Source of the DNA: Natranaeroarchaeum sulfidigenes
GTDB taxonomy: Archaea; Halobacteriota; Halobacteria; Halobacteriales; Natronoarchaeaceae
Length of the DNA: 64,000 bases
NCBI RefSeq assembly: GCF_017094485.1
Contig: NZ_CP064786.1
Span: 2,108,001-2,172,000 of the forward strand
Direction of reading: 5' to 3'
Positions within the stretch are counted from its first letter, which is position 1. Every line of letters begins with the position of its first letter. Both the position numbers and the translations under genes were made by a program. Below the pieces are notes generated by a model, which did no database searches, was not told where the DNA came from, and saw only the letters and a list, made by a program, of their open reading frames with translations. Shown in pieces: positions 36,138-44,369 of the stretch.

Positions 36138-37481
36138 GTGACGACGAGACTCGGCTTCGAGGACGGGACGATCCAGTTGACCGGCGAGGACGTCGCTAAC
36201 CTGCCGGACGTCGAGTACGACCCGCGCTCGGAGACCTATCGCGCGCCGGGACATCGGTACGCGGCGCTCCGTGACGCCCTCGACGAGCGGGGCGAAGACG
36301 TCGAGGACGACGTGCTGAACCTCACAGCCGTCCCTGATCTGTCGTCGAGCTACCAGCTCCGCGAGTACCAGCGCGACGCGCTCGACGCCTGGGAGGGGGC
36401 CGATCGCCGCGGCGTCCTCGAACTCCCCACGGGGAGCGGGAAGACGGTCATCGGCGTCGCCGCCATCGCGGCCCTGTCGACGCCGACGCTCGTCGTCGTG
36501 CCGACGATCGACCTGCTGGAGCAGTGGCGTGACGAACTCGCCGAGGAGTTTCCCGACGTGAGGCTCGGCCAGCTGGGCGGCGGGGTCCAGCAGGTCGGCC
36601 CGCTGACGGTCGCCACCTACGACTCGGCGTATCTCCGGGCGGGCGAGATCGGCGGCCGGTTCGGGCTGGTCGTCTTCGACGAGGTGCACCACCTCGGCGG
36701 GGAGGGCTTCAGACAGATAGCCCGCCTGCTGGCCGCGCCAGCGCGGCTCGGTCTCACTGCAACGTTCGAGCGCCCGGACGACGCTCACGAGGTCGTCGAG
36801 ACGCTCGTGGGCGAGGTCGTCTACTCGCTCGAACCGGACGATCTGGCTGGCGAGCACCTCGCAGCCTACGAGGTCAAGCGCCGATCGGTCGAGCTCCCGC
36901 CCGACGAACGTGCCGAGTACGATGACCAGCAGGGAACCTTTACGGACTATCTCAAACGCTCGAACATCCAGCTCCGGAGCGGCAGCGACTATCAGGAGCT
37001 CGTCAAGCGCTCGGGACGTGATCCGGAGGCGCGTGAAGCCTTGCTGGCGAAACAGCGCGCCCGCGAAATCATGATGAGTAGCGAGGCGAAAGTCGATGCA
37101 CTCGCGGATATTCTCGATCGCCACCGCGGCGAACGCACGATCGTCTTTACCGCCCACAACGACTTTGCCTACCGGATCGCCGACCGATTTCTGATTCCAC
37201 CCATCACTCACCGGACGTCGACAGGAGAGCGCCGTGAGATCCTCGATCGGTTCCGCGAGGGCGAGTACACACGCGTCGTCACGTCGAACGTACTTGACGA
37301 GGGGATCGACGTCCCCGATGCCAGCGTCGCTGTGGTCCTCTCGGGCAGCGGCAGCGAGCGCGAGTTCACCCAGCGCCTCGGCCGGATCCTGCGCCCCAGC
37401 GAGGAGAGCGACCGTGCCCTGCTGTACGAGGTAGTTGCTCGGGATACTGCAGAGGAAGGTGTGTCCAACCGGCGAAAATGA
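36138..37481 (+). CDS. XPB/Rad25-type DNA helicase
   Basis: 447 residues starting at GTG 36138. The N-terminal damage-recognition-like domain (about 1-70) is followed by helicase motifs: Q-like YQLREYQRDALDAW, Walker A LPTGSGKTVIG, motif II FDEVHHLGG (DEVH), LGLTATFERPDDAHE (motif III) and, after the thumb-like insertion, motifs IV-VI including TSNVLDEGIDVPDASVAVV and QRLGRILRPS. Archaeal XPB pairs with Bax1 nuclease for nucleotide excision repair. The bax1-like gene is found two genes downstream on the same strand, with a hydrolase in between. Confidence 0.95.
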   Translation: MTTRLGFEDGTIQLTGEDVANLPDVEYDPRSETYRAPGHRYAALRDALDERGEDVEDDVLNLTAVPDLSSSYQLREYQRDALDAWEGADRRGVLELPTGSGKTVIGVAAIAALSTPTLVVVPTIDLLEQWRDELAEEFPDVRLGQLGGGVQQVGPLTVATYDSAYLRAGEIGGRFGLVVFDEVHHLGGEGFRQIARLLAAPARLGLTATFERPDDAHEVVETLVGEVVYSLEPDDLAGEHLAAYEVKRRSVELPPDERAEYDDQQGTFTDYLKRSNIQLRSGSDYQELVKRSGRDPEAREALLAKQRAREIMMSSEAKVDALADILDRHRGERTIVFTAHNDFAYRIADRFLIPPITHRTSTGERREILDRFREGEYTRVVTSNVLDEGIDVPDASVAVVLSGSGSEREFTQRLGRILRPSEESDRALLYEVVARDTAEEGVSNRRK

Positions 37482-37529
37482 GCTAGTTCGCTGTTAGCTA
37501 TTTCCCACAGCCTGTGGAGATATAACACG

Positions 37530-38408
37530 ATGGCAACCGAGCACACGGACACGCTCGAACCGCTTGACATGTGGATCGACGTGGACGGTCGACACCTCCA
37601 CTACATTACGGCGGGCAGCGGGTCGACTCCTGTCGTGTTCCTGCACGGCGGTATCGTCGACGCGGCGACGCTCTCGTGGGGGGGCTCGATCGCACCGTTT
37701 GCCGACGAGCGCCGCGTTATCGCACTCGATCTGCCGGGCTATGGAAGCAGCAGCAGCCCGGAGACTGCCGAGTACACGACCGCCTACCACACTGACGTCC
37801 TCAGAGACTTTCTCGACGCGCTCAGCATCTCTCCAGTCACGCTGGTCGGCGTCTCGATGGGCGGAGGTATCGCACTCAGATACGCGCTGCACAATCAGTC
37901 GCGTGTCCGAAAGCTCGTACTGGTCGGCAGCCACGGGCTCGGTCGAGGGCTGCCACATGGCTACCTGACCTACATTCTCTCGCGGCTCCCCCAGCTGAAC
38001 GAGCTGTCGATCTCCCTGCTCAGGCGGAACCGCCGGATCGCGAAGCTCGCACTCGAGGGGATCGTCCACGACGTCGACTCACTCTCTCGGTCGGTCGTCG
38101 ACGAGTTCTATCGACTGTTACAGCGTCCTGACGCTGGGATGGCGTTTCGCCGCTGGCGAGCGAACGAAATCAGCCGTTCAGGGTATCTAACCGACTTCTC
38201 GGACCGCCTCGGCGACCTCGGCGTCCCGACGCTGCTCGTCCACGGTGCCGAAGACCCGATCTTTCCGGTCGAGTGGTCGCGACGAGCGGCTGACCGAATC
38301 CCGGACGCAACACTTGCTGTCCGACCGGACTGTGGGCACTGGCCCCAGCGCGAGCAGACCGAGGTGTTCAACCAACGGGTGCTCTCCTTCCTCGACGGCG
38401 AAAGGTAA
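37530..38408 (+). CDS. alpha/beta hydrolase
   Basis: 292 residues of the alpha/beta-hydrolase fold. The oxyanion loop is VFLHGGIVDAATLSW, the nucleophile elbow LVGVSMGGGIALR with the catalytic Ser, the acid is Asp in VHGAEDPIFPVEW and the His in PDCGHWPQREQ. No signal peptide or membrane helix is present, so it is cytosolic. The lid region (about 140-220) is helical. Its substrate is unknown; esterases and C-C hydrolases share these motifs. It lies between the XPB and Bax1 genes, breaking the usual direct pair. Confidence 0.93.
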   Translation: MATEHTDTLEPLDMWIDVDGRHLHYITAGSGSTPVVFLHGGIVDAATLSWGGSIAPFADERRVIALDLPGYGSSSSPETAEYTTAYHTDVLRDFLDALSISPVTLVGVSMGGGIALRYALHNQSRVRKLVLVGSHGLGRGLPHGYLTYILSRLPQLNELSISLLRRNRRIAKLALEGIVHDVDSLSRSVVDEFYRLLQRPDAGMAFRRWRANEISRSGYLTDFSDRLGDLGVPTLLVHGAEDPIFPVEWSRRAADRIPDATLAVRPDCGHWPQREQTEVFNQRVLSFLDGER

Positions 38409-38461
38409 GTCCGTGCAAGCGTCCCGAACGGATTTTATCACGTCCAGCCGTAGTCACCGCC

Positions 38462-39964
38462 GTGCTGACAAAGGACCTGCTCCGCGTCTCACGTGCTGGC
38501 GGGGGATATCATCCGCAGTTCGCCGGACGCGAGCATCGCCCGCTGGCGGCGAAAGCGATCGGAACCTATCAGGGCCACGTCGATCATACTGCGGGCGACC
38601 TCGACGACGCGCTGACCGAACTCGAACGTGAGGCCGAGGATTTCAAACTCGTTCGGGGATTCGCCAAACTGCTGGAGAACGATGCGGCGTTTGAGACGCG
38701 CGCACCGGTCGATCCTGAGCGAGCGCGCAGGTCCGCGTTCGAAGCCGCTGAATCAGTGGGCGTTGTCACGACCGAGGAGCGCAAAGAGGCCCTTGGACGG
38801 GCAGCGTCCGGACTTGCGGTCTCGCCCGACGAAATCGAGACCTCGCTCTTTGCCGACCTCGACGATCGACAGGTACTCACGTCGTTCGACGCTCGCTGGA
38901 GTCCGGAGGAGCTGATCGCACAGTACAACCTCTCGCTGGCCCAGACCGCGCTGTTCGACGCGACGGAGATACGGGTGCAGTCCTCCGATCCGAAGGGGCT
39001 GGTCTCGGCAGTGAAGCGGCTCGGACTGCTCTACGAGGTGGAGAAAACGCCGGACGGCCGCGAACTGGTCGTCACCGGCCCGACAGGACTGTTCCGCGCG
39101 ACGCGGCGGTACGGAACGCAGTTCGCGCGCCTGCTCCGGAGCGTTGCCCAAACCGATGACTGGACACTCTCCGCGCGGATCGACGACCGCGGCACCGAAC
39201 GGGACCTGCATCTCTCCGACGACGACCCGGTACGCGTGCCGGGCGTCGAACCGCTGGTCGAGGACCGCTACGACAGCGGCGTCGAAGCCGACTTCGCCGC
39301 CCGATTCGAGGCGCTCGATCTCGACTGGGAACTCGTCCGCGAGCCCGAACCCCTTGCGGCCGGAGCGAGCGTGATGATTCCCGATTTCGCGTTCGACTAC
39401 CGCTTTGCCGACTTTCGCGTCTTTTTCGAGATCATGGGCTTCTGGACGCCCGAGTACGTCGAGACGAAGCTCTCGAAACTCGATACCGTCGAGGACGTCG
39501 AACTGCTGGTCGCCGTCGACGAGAGCCTCGGTGCTGGCGAGGCAATCGAGGCCCGGGATCATGGGGCGATCCCGTACTCCGGCTCCGTGCGGATCAAGGA
39601 CGTACGCGACGCCCTGCGCCGGTACGAGGCCGATCTGGAATCAGCCAGCGCAGCCGACCTCCCGGCGGAACTCGCGCCCGAAGCGGACGTCCTGACGCTG
39701 GCCGACCTCGCCGAACGCCACGGCGTGAGCGAAAGCGCGATCGAGGACAGGGACTTTCCCGACCACGAGCTGATCGGTCGGACGCTGGTGCGGCCGGACG
39801 TGCTCGACGCGCTTGCCGAAGCGATCGAAGACGGGATGGACTATGCCGATGCCGAAGCGCGGATCAGCGAGGCCGGGATCGACGATGCCAGCACCGTCCT
39901 CTCGCGTCTGGGCTATCGGGTGGCATGGGACGGGCTGAGCGGCGGGACGGTGCAAAAACAGTAG
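38462..39964 (+). CDS. bax1: Bax1-like XPB-associated nuclease (DUF790)
   Basis: 500 residues from GTG 38462. It begins LTKDLLRVSRAGGGYHPQFAG, a typical Bax1 start. The nuclease core is around residues 290-360, with SVMIPDFAFDYRFADFRVFFEIMGFWTPEYV: the acidic D-x-F and E-I-x-G-F-W pattern of a PD-(D/E)XK-like active site, followed by TKLSKLD. Archaeal Bax1 cuts 3' of a bubble opened by XPB. The last 80 residues contain HTH-like repeats that could bind DNA. Together with XPB it forms the NER-like pair. Confidence 0.92.
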   Translation: MLTKDLLRVSRAGGGYHPQFAGREHRPLAAKAIGTYQGHVDHTAGDLDDALTELEREAEDFKLVRGFAKLLENDAAFETRAPVDPERARRSAFEAAESVGVVTTEERKEALGRAASGLAVSPDEIETSLFADLDDRQVLTSFDARWSPEELIAQYNLSLAQTALFDATEIRVQSSDPKGLVSAVKRLGLLYEVEKTPDGRELVVTGPTGLFRATRRYGTQFARLLRSVAQTDDWTLSARIDDRGTERDLHLSDDDPVRVPGVEPLVEDRYDSGVEADFAARFEALDLDWELVREPEPLAAGASVMIPDFAFDYRFADFRVFFEIMGFWTPEYVETKLSKLDTVEDVELLVAVDESLGAGEAIEARDHGAIPYSGSVRIKDVRDALRRYEADLESASAADLPAELAPEADVLTLADLAERHGVSESAIEDRDFPDHELIGRTLVRPDVLDALAEAIEDGMDYADAEARISEAGIDDASTVLSRLGYRVAWDGLSGGTVQKQ

Positions 39965-40024
39965 AACGCCACCCTAGCAAAAATACAGACTTCGAGATCC
40001 ATTGCTATAGTTTCTATAGTATAT

Positions 40025-40065
40025 TACTACAGGTTTCGAAGTGTGATACTACAATATTCGAAGTG
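40025..40065 (+). promoter_or_regulatory. tandem 19-bp operator-like repeat before the usp gene
   Basis: Two copies occupy 40025-40043 (TACTACAGGTTTCGAAGTG) and 40047-40065 (TACTACAATATTCGAAGTG), identical at 16 of 19 positions and set 22 bp apart, two helical turns. The second carries the CAATATT motif that recurs across the sulfur region. Their placement 54-94 bp upstream of the universal stress protein gene suggests paired binding of a regulator on one face of the helix. Confidence 0.6.
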
Positions 40066-40118
40066 ATGTCGGGCGGCTCGGCGGAACCGTTAACTGCCGA
40101 GCGACTGAGAACCTCCGT

Positions 40119-40574
40119 ATGACACTGCTGGTTCCGTTCGACGGCTCCGACCTCTCGACCGCCGCCTTGGAGCGCGCCAGGGAGTTCGGGGACTTCACTG
40201 GGGAGGAGGTTGTTGCCCTTGCGGTCGTGCCGCCGGACACCGAGTTTGCACGCGACCGTGGCTGGCTGGCTCCCGACGAGGCGTTCGACGCCAAGATGAT
40301 CTGTACGCGACTCCGCCATCAGCAAGAGGACGTGGCTCCCGAGGCGACGTTCCGTTGCGAGGAAACCGAAGAGACCGACTACCGAGCGACGATCACGACC
40401 GACATCACGCGGACGATCCGACAGGTCGCCGCCGAGCTACAGGCGTCGATCATCTTCATCGGCAGTGAGAACGCGGGCCGCGTCTCGACGCCGCTGACCA
40501 GCGTGGGGAATCCGCTCTCGGAGGATCCACGATACGATATTCACATCGTCAGACACGCCGACTCAAATCAGTAA
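40119..40574 (+). CDS. universal stress protein, UspA domain
   Basis: 151 residues with the UspA fold: MTLLVPFDGSDLSTAALERA at the start with Asp in the nucleotide-side position and IIFIGSENAGRVSTPLTSVG near the end, a variant of the G-2x-G-9x-G-(S/T) ATP motif. ATP binding is likely but the spacing is loose. Such proteins respond to stress, often hold ATP or AMP. It is the first gene of the sulfur region and ends overlapping, by 12 bp, the 3' end of the DsrE-like gene. Confidence 0.9.
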   Translation: MTLLVPFDGSDLSTAALERAREFGDFTGEEVVALAVVPPDTEFARDRGWLAPDEAFDAKMICTRLRHQQEDVAPEATFRCEETEETDYRATITTDITRTIRQVAAELQASIIFIGSENAGRVSTPLTSVGNPLSEDPRYDIHIVRHADSNQ

Positions 40575-41147
40575 CTGCACGTCGGCGTCGGCCATGTGGT
40601 TGAGCGCGGTTGCGGCTCCGACACCTGTCGTCACGCCGTCGAAAAAGTCGTCCTCGTCGTAGTCCATCAGCTCGATCGTCATCTGGCAGGCCTGCAGGTC
40701 GACGCCCTGGTCAAGGGAGAGATCGATCAGCTCGCCGATCGTCGCGGTGCCGTTCTCGTCGATCTTGTTTCGCATCATGCGAGTCGCCATCGCGTCCATT
40801 CCGGGCAGGGCCGCGACCGCGTTGGGCATCGGCATGCTCGGGTTGCCGACGGCGCTCAGTTTGAGGTTCTCGGATTTCTCTTCGTGAAGGATGTCTAGTC
40901 CCCAGAACGTGTGGAAGACGACGACGTCCCAGCCGAAGGCGGCAGCCGTGCTCGCCAGGATCAGCGGCGGGTATGCCATGTCGAGGGTCCCCTTCGTGGC
41001 GATAATCGTCATCCGCTTCTGGTCGTCGCCGTCGTCGAGCTCCGCGAGCGATTGCTCTAGCTCGTCGACGCGCTCGCGGAGAGCCGCCACCTCGGCGGGG
41101 TCAGGTGATGCGTCCTCGTCCGTGGACATGGAGCTGTCGGTGCTCAT
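40563..41147 (-). CDS. DsrE/DsrF/DrsH-like sulfur carrier (peroxiredoxin-like family)
   Basis: 194 residues. After a charged coiled N-terminus (about 1-45, SPDPAEVAALRERVDELEQS), the DsrE fold starts RMTIIATKGTLDMAYPPLIL. The likely sulfur-carrying Cys154 lies in VDLQACQMTIELMDYDEDDF, in the position conserved in DsrE-type proteins, next to the flexible end AADVQLLI-like strand. It should take sulfane sulfur from TusA or rhodanese. Its ATG overlaps the TusA stop by 4 bp, so the pair is cotranslated. In Metallosphaera DsrE3A and TusA carry thiosulfate groups, a precedent for this pair. Confidence 0.92.
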   Translation of the reverse strand: MSTDSSMSTDEDASPDPAEVAALRERVDELEQSLAELDDGDDQKRMTIIATKGTLDMAYPPLILASTAAAFGWDVVVFHTFWGLDILHEEKSENLKLSAVGNPSMPMPNAVAALPGMDAMATRMMRNKIDENGTATIGELIDLSLDQGVDLQACQMTIELMDYDEDDFFDGVTTGVGAATALNHMADADVQLLI

Positions 41148-41389
41148 GCCGTCTTCTGGACGTAGTGTCTGTAGACGTCGTCGCCCTCGACCTGCTCGAG
41201 GAGTTCGACGCCCGACGTTCCCTCGGCCCAGCCCTCGATGTCACTCATACTGCCCGAGTCCGTGGCGACCACTTCGAGGATATCGCCCTCGGCTAGCTCG
41301 TCTGCAGCCTGTTTGGTCTTGACGACGGGCATCGGGCAGGACTGTCCTTTTACATCCAGGGTTTCGGTAATATCGTATTGCGAACTCAT
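41144..41389 (-). CDS. tusA: sulfurtransferase TusA family protein
   Basis: 81 residues with the two-layer TusA fold: DVKGQSCPMPVVKTKQAADE carries the C-P-x-P signature with Cys18 as sulfur carrier, followed by LAEGDILEVVATDSGSMSDI and a C-terminal strand region. TusA accepts persulfide sulfur and hands it to DsrE-type carriers for tRNA thiolation or oxidation. It is transcribed divergently from the rhodanese-dioxygenase fusion across a 239-bp spacer rich in CAATATT sites. The gene order tusA-dsrE and the overlapping stop show a coupled unit. Confidence 0.95.
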   Translation of the reverse strand: MSSQYDITETLDVKGQSCPMPVVKTKQAADELAEGDILEVVATDSGSMSDIEGWAEGTSGVELLEQVEGDDVYRHYVQKTA

Positions 41390-41628
41390 TGTTAATCTGC
41401 TCTATATTGGAGCTAATACACAATATTAGGTAAAGGGACATAAACCCACCGATTATTGTAGTGGTATTGAAAAGCCGCCATACAAAGCCACACCAAATAT
41501 TGCTTCTCTTCCAGTCTATCACTGCCCCGGCCGCATCTGGAAATATTGAGCGGTTAGTATATTGCATGATAATCGCAAAACCATGCAAACTCTTATGAGG
41601 GATCACCCAATATTCTACGGTGTACAAC
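41390..41628. promoter_or_regulatory. divergent control region with four CAATATT sites
   Basis: This 239-bp spacer between tusA and the rhodanese-dioxygenase gene carries CAATATT on the plus strand at 41421-41427 and 41608-41614 and on the minus strand at 41496-41502 and 41542-41548, plus partial matches around 41404 and 41560. A TATA-like ACTCTTATGA lies near 41588-41597; the 41608 site lies between it and the start of the dioxygenase, where a repressor would block transcription. These sites fit a shared regulator for both directions. Confidence 0.6.
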
Positions 41629-42822
41629 ATGGACGACATGGACTTTCCAACCCCTGACGTCGACGTCGAATCGATCGACCCGAACGAGCTAAAAGCACAG
41701 GTCGATGCGGGCGAGCCGGTTACGCTACTTGACGCGCGTATGGAGGGCGACTACGAGGAATGGAAGATCGACGGCGAGAACGTCGACTCGATCAACGTCC
41801 CCTACTTCCACTTTCTCGACGATGAGATTCCCGAAGACGTGCTCGATCAGATTCCCAAGGACCGCGAACTGACGGTCCTGTGTGCCAAAGGCGGCGCAAG
41901 CGAATACGTGGCTGGCTCGCTGAAAGAGCTCGGGTACGACGTTGACCACCTCGAAGAGGGCATGAACGGCTGGGCCCGCGTCTACGAGGCCCTCGAAGTG
42001 ACCGGGTACGACGGTGCAGGGACGCTGCTGCAGTACCAGCGCCCCTCTAGCGGCTGTCTGGGCTATTTCGTCTACGATGACGGGGAGGCAGCCGTCATCG
42101 ATCCTCTTCGTGAATTTACCGACCGGTATCTGGACGATGCCGAAGAACTCGGCGTCGAACTACAGTATGCAATCGATACGCACGTCCACGCGGACCACAT
42201 TTCCGGGGTTCGAAACCTCGCTGACGAGGGCGTCGAGGGCGTCATCCCAGAACCGGCTGTCGACCGTGGGATCACCTATGCCGAGGACATGACCCTCGCC
42301 GCGGACGGCGACGAGTTCGCAGTCGGCGACGTCACCATCGAGACAGTCTATACGCCCGGCCACACGTCCGGGATGACCTCGTATCTAATCGACGACTCGC
42401 TGCTCGCGACCGGCGACGGTCTCTTCATCGAGAGCGTCGCACGACCGGACCTCGAAGAGGGCGACGAGGGGGCACCCGAAGCCGCAAGCCAGCTCTACGA
42501 GTCGCTTCAGGAACGCGTCCTTTCCCTGCCCGACGAGACGCTCATCGGTGGGGCGCACTTCAGCGACGCCGCGGAGCCCGCAGCGGACGGCACCTACACC
42601 GCGCCGATCGGTCAACTCGTCGACGAGATGGCTGCACTGCGGATGGACGAAGAGGAGTTCGTCGACGTGATCCTCTCCGATATGCCCCCGCGTCCGGCCA
42701 ACTACGAGGATATCATCGCGACCAACCTCGGCCAGCGGGAGGCAGACGACGAGGAGGCCTTCGAGCTCGAACTCGGCCCGAACAACTGCGCCGCGAGTCA
42801 GGACTCACTTGCGGATGACTGA
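41629..42822 (+). CDS. rhodanese-persulfide dioxygenase fusion (MBL fold)
   Basis: The ATG at 41629 gives 397 residues; GTG at 41620 is an alternative. The N-terminal rhodanese domain (about 1-125) has DAR at its start and the active loop VLCAKGGASEYVAG with Cys85. The C-terminal metallo-beta-lactamase domain (about 130-360) has the iron site T-H-V-H-A-D-H-I with H185, H187, D189 and H190, then VYTPGHTSGMTSYL and GDGLFIES. ETHE1-type persulfide dioxygenases oxidise low-molecular-weight persulfides to sulfite; haloarchaea use gamma-glutamylcysteine as main thiol. It sits between sulfur carriers and sulfur transporters. Confidence 0.92.
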   Translation: MDDMDFPTPDVDVESIDPNELKAQVDAGEPVTLLDARMEGDYEEWKIDGENVDSINVPYFHFLDDEIPEDVLDQIPKDRELTVLCAKGGASEYVAGSLKELGYDVDHLEEGMNGWARVYEALEVTGYDGAGTLLQYQRPSSGCLGYFVYDDGEAAVIDPLREFTDRYLDDAEELGVELQYAIDTHVHADHISGVRNLADEGVEGVIPEPAVDRGITYAEDMTLAADGDEFAVGDVTIETVYTPGHTSGMTSYLIDDSLLATGDGLFIESVARPDLEEGDEGAPEAASQLYESLQERVLSLPDETLIGGAHFSDAAEPAADGTYTAPIGQLVDEMAALRMDEEEFVDVILSDMPPRPANYEDIIATNLGQREADDEEAFELELGPNNCAASQDSLADD

Positions 42823-42828
42823 TCGGGT

Positions 42829-43386
42829 ATGATTCCCGAACTCGTCGTCCCGGCGCTTCTCGAAGCGCCCTTTCCCGAGGGGATCAGCCGGTACGCCGTC
42901 GGTGGGCTGTTCGTCGGTCTGGGAGCACTCGTGATCTATCTCGGAACGGGCATCAGCGCCGGTGCAAGCACGTTCCTCGAATCGACGCTCTCGTACGTCT
43001 CCGACCGGCAACGGTTCCAGCAGTACCGGAGTTCGCGGGACTGGCGGATCGTTTTCACCCTCGGAATCATTTCGGGGGCAGCGGTCTACGCGCTCACGTT
43101 CCAGTCCGGGCTCGTCACGAGCTCACTGTACACGCCGGGAACAACCGGGACCCTCCGTGAGATCGGCGGTGTGACGATCTGGCTCACCGACGTCCAGCCG
43201 TGGCGGCTGTTCCTCGGCGGCGTCCTCGTCGGAATCGGGACCCGGATCGGCAAAGGCTGTACCTCCGGCCACGGCGTCTGTGGCGTCGGCTCTGCCTCGA
43301 AGACATCGCTCGTCGGCGTCCTGACGTTCATGCTCGTAGCAATTGGGACCGCACAACTGGTGATGGCGCTGGGGGTGAACCCGTAA
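42829..43386 (+). CDS. YeeE/YedE-type sulfur transporter half A
   Basis: 185 residues with about five membrane helices and the loop GTRIGKGCTSGHGVCGVGSA, matching the conserved Cys-x-x-G-x-G-x-C-G motif of YeeE/YedE (TsuA) proteins, where a cysteine binds thiosulfate during import. It starts 6 bp after the dioxygenase stop. Together with half B, encoded in the next gene with no gap, it makes a two-piece transporter like PmpA/PmpB of bacteria. Likely substrate is thiosulfate or another sulfane-sulfur compound, inferred from family and setting. Confidence 0.9.
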   Translation: MIPELVVPALLEAPFPEGISRYAVGGLFVGLGALVIYLGTGISAGASTFLESTLSYVSDRQRFQQYRSSRDWRIVFTLGIISGAAVYALTFQSGLVTSSLYTPGTTGTLREIGGVTIWLTDVQPWRLFLGGVLVGIGTRIGKGCTSGHGVCGVGSASKTSLVGVLTFMLVAIGTAQLVMALGVNP

Positions 43387-43848
43387 ATGAGTGGTACTCG
43401 CCACCCGCTGTTCATGCCGCTGATCTACCTCGGCGGCCTCATCTTCGGCTTCGGCCTCGGCTTTAGCCATATGGCACAGCCGGAAGTGGTGCTGAACTTC
43501 CTCCAGTTCGAGGACTTCGGGCTGGTCTTCGTGATGTTCGGGGCTGCGATCGTCACGGGACTCGGATTCGTGATCGTCCCACGAGTACTCGACAGCGCAC
43601 CGCTGACCGGTGATTCCTACGGTCGTCGGCTGAAGTCGTTCGACCGGAACGTCCTGATCGGCGGCTCGATCTTCGGCGTCGGCTGGGGGCTTTCGGGGAT
43701 CTGTCCCGGCGCGGCCTACGCCAGCCTCGGCGTCGGCAACGTGACGATCCTCTGGGCAGTTGCCGGGATGTTCGCTGGTGCGTACCTCCAGGGAGTCTGG
43801 CGCAGTCAGCGCGCCGATTCGGACGCGACGGTGGCCGGTGCGGACTGA
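43387..43848 (+). CDS. YeeE/YedE-type sulfur transporter half B
   Basis: 153 residues, four membrane helices. It begins right after the stop of half A, with ATG at 43387. The conserved loop FGVGWGLSGICPGAAYASLG carries one Cys, in the position of the second thiosulfate-handling cysteine of TsuA. Half A and half B should pack as one transporter. Being translationally linked to the dioxygenase gene, its substrate is probably what the enzyme or the TusA/DsrE carriers use. Confidence 0.9.
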   Translation: MSGTRHPLFMPLIYLGGLIFGFGLGFSHMAQPEVVLNFLQFEDFGLVFVMFGAAIVTGLGFVIVPRVLDSAPLTGDSYGRRLKSFDRNVLIGGSIFGVGWGLSGICPGAAYASLGVGNVTILWAVAGMFAGAYLQGVWRSQRADSDATVAGAD

Positions 43849-43884
43849 TCGAATACAGGAGAACGAATTCCGAAACTGCTGCGG

Positions 43885-44304
43885 TCAGACTGCTTCGACG
43901 GCGAGATCCAGCGACGTCTCGTTTTCGACGTTGTCGGTCACTGGACAGCGATCTTTGACCGCCGCGAGCCACTCTTCAAGCGTCGCCTCGTCGGCGTCAG
44001 CATCGATGGAGATGGTGACGTCGAGTTCCTGCAGGCCGGGGCGGGCGTCCGATTCTTCGCCACGATAGCGGGAGTAGTCGACACCACCGCTGATCCCGAC
44101 GGTCATTTCCTCGATGTCGATGTCCATGTCGCGAGCTACCATCGTTCCGGTCGAGTTCAGGCAGCCGAGGATCGCGCCGAGAAAGTACTCGACGGGATTG
44201 ACGTCCTTGCCGACAACGAACTCCGCATTGCCGGTGTCGATTTCCATGCGCTTCGGGCTAATTCGCGTGCCAGTCATTTCGTACGTCGAGAGGTCGTCGG
44301 ACAT
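43885..44304 (-). CDS. OsmC-family protein
   Basis: 139 residues with the OsmC fold and its two redox cysteines: one in FLGAILGCLNSTGTMVA and the other in AVKDRCPVTDNVENET. OsmC/Ohr proteins reduce hydroperoxides through these cysteines, but many OsmC homologues sit near sulfur genes and may handle persulfides or thiol oxidation. The upstream promoter region has a TATA-like CTTAAG 23 nt ahead and a CAATATA site at 44360-44366. Convergent with the YeeE pair. Confidence 0.92.
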   Translation of the reverse strand: MSDDLSTYEMTGTRISPKRMEIDTGNAEFVVGKDVNPVEYFLGAILGCLNSTGTMVARDMDIDIEEMTVGISGGVDYSRYRGEESDARPGLQELDVTISIDADADEATLEEWLAAVKDRCPVTDNVENETSLDLAVEAV

Positions 44305-44359
44305 AGCTAGACGTTCGTTCGACCTCGGCTTAAGTCTTGCTGGACTTGTGCAATAAAGG

Positions 44360-44366
44360 CAATATA
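44360..44366 (+). promoter_or_regulatory. CAATATA site upstream of osmC
   Basis: One base off the CAATATT seen in other sulfur-region spacers. It lies about 55 bp before the OsmC start (read on the minus strand), next to a second partial site (CAATAAA at 44351), and in the 65-bp spacer to the SDR gene. Confidence 0.35.
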
Positions 44367-44369
44367 GGA

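Noticed and set aside
36126-37211. 361-residue frame opposite the XPB helicase
   Set aside because: Antisense shadow; all helicase motifs lie on the plus strand.
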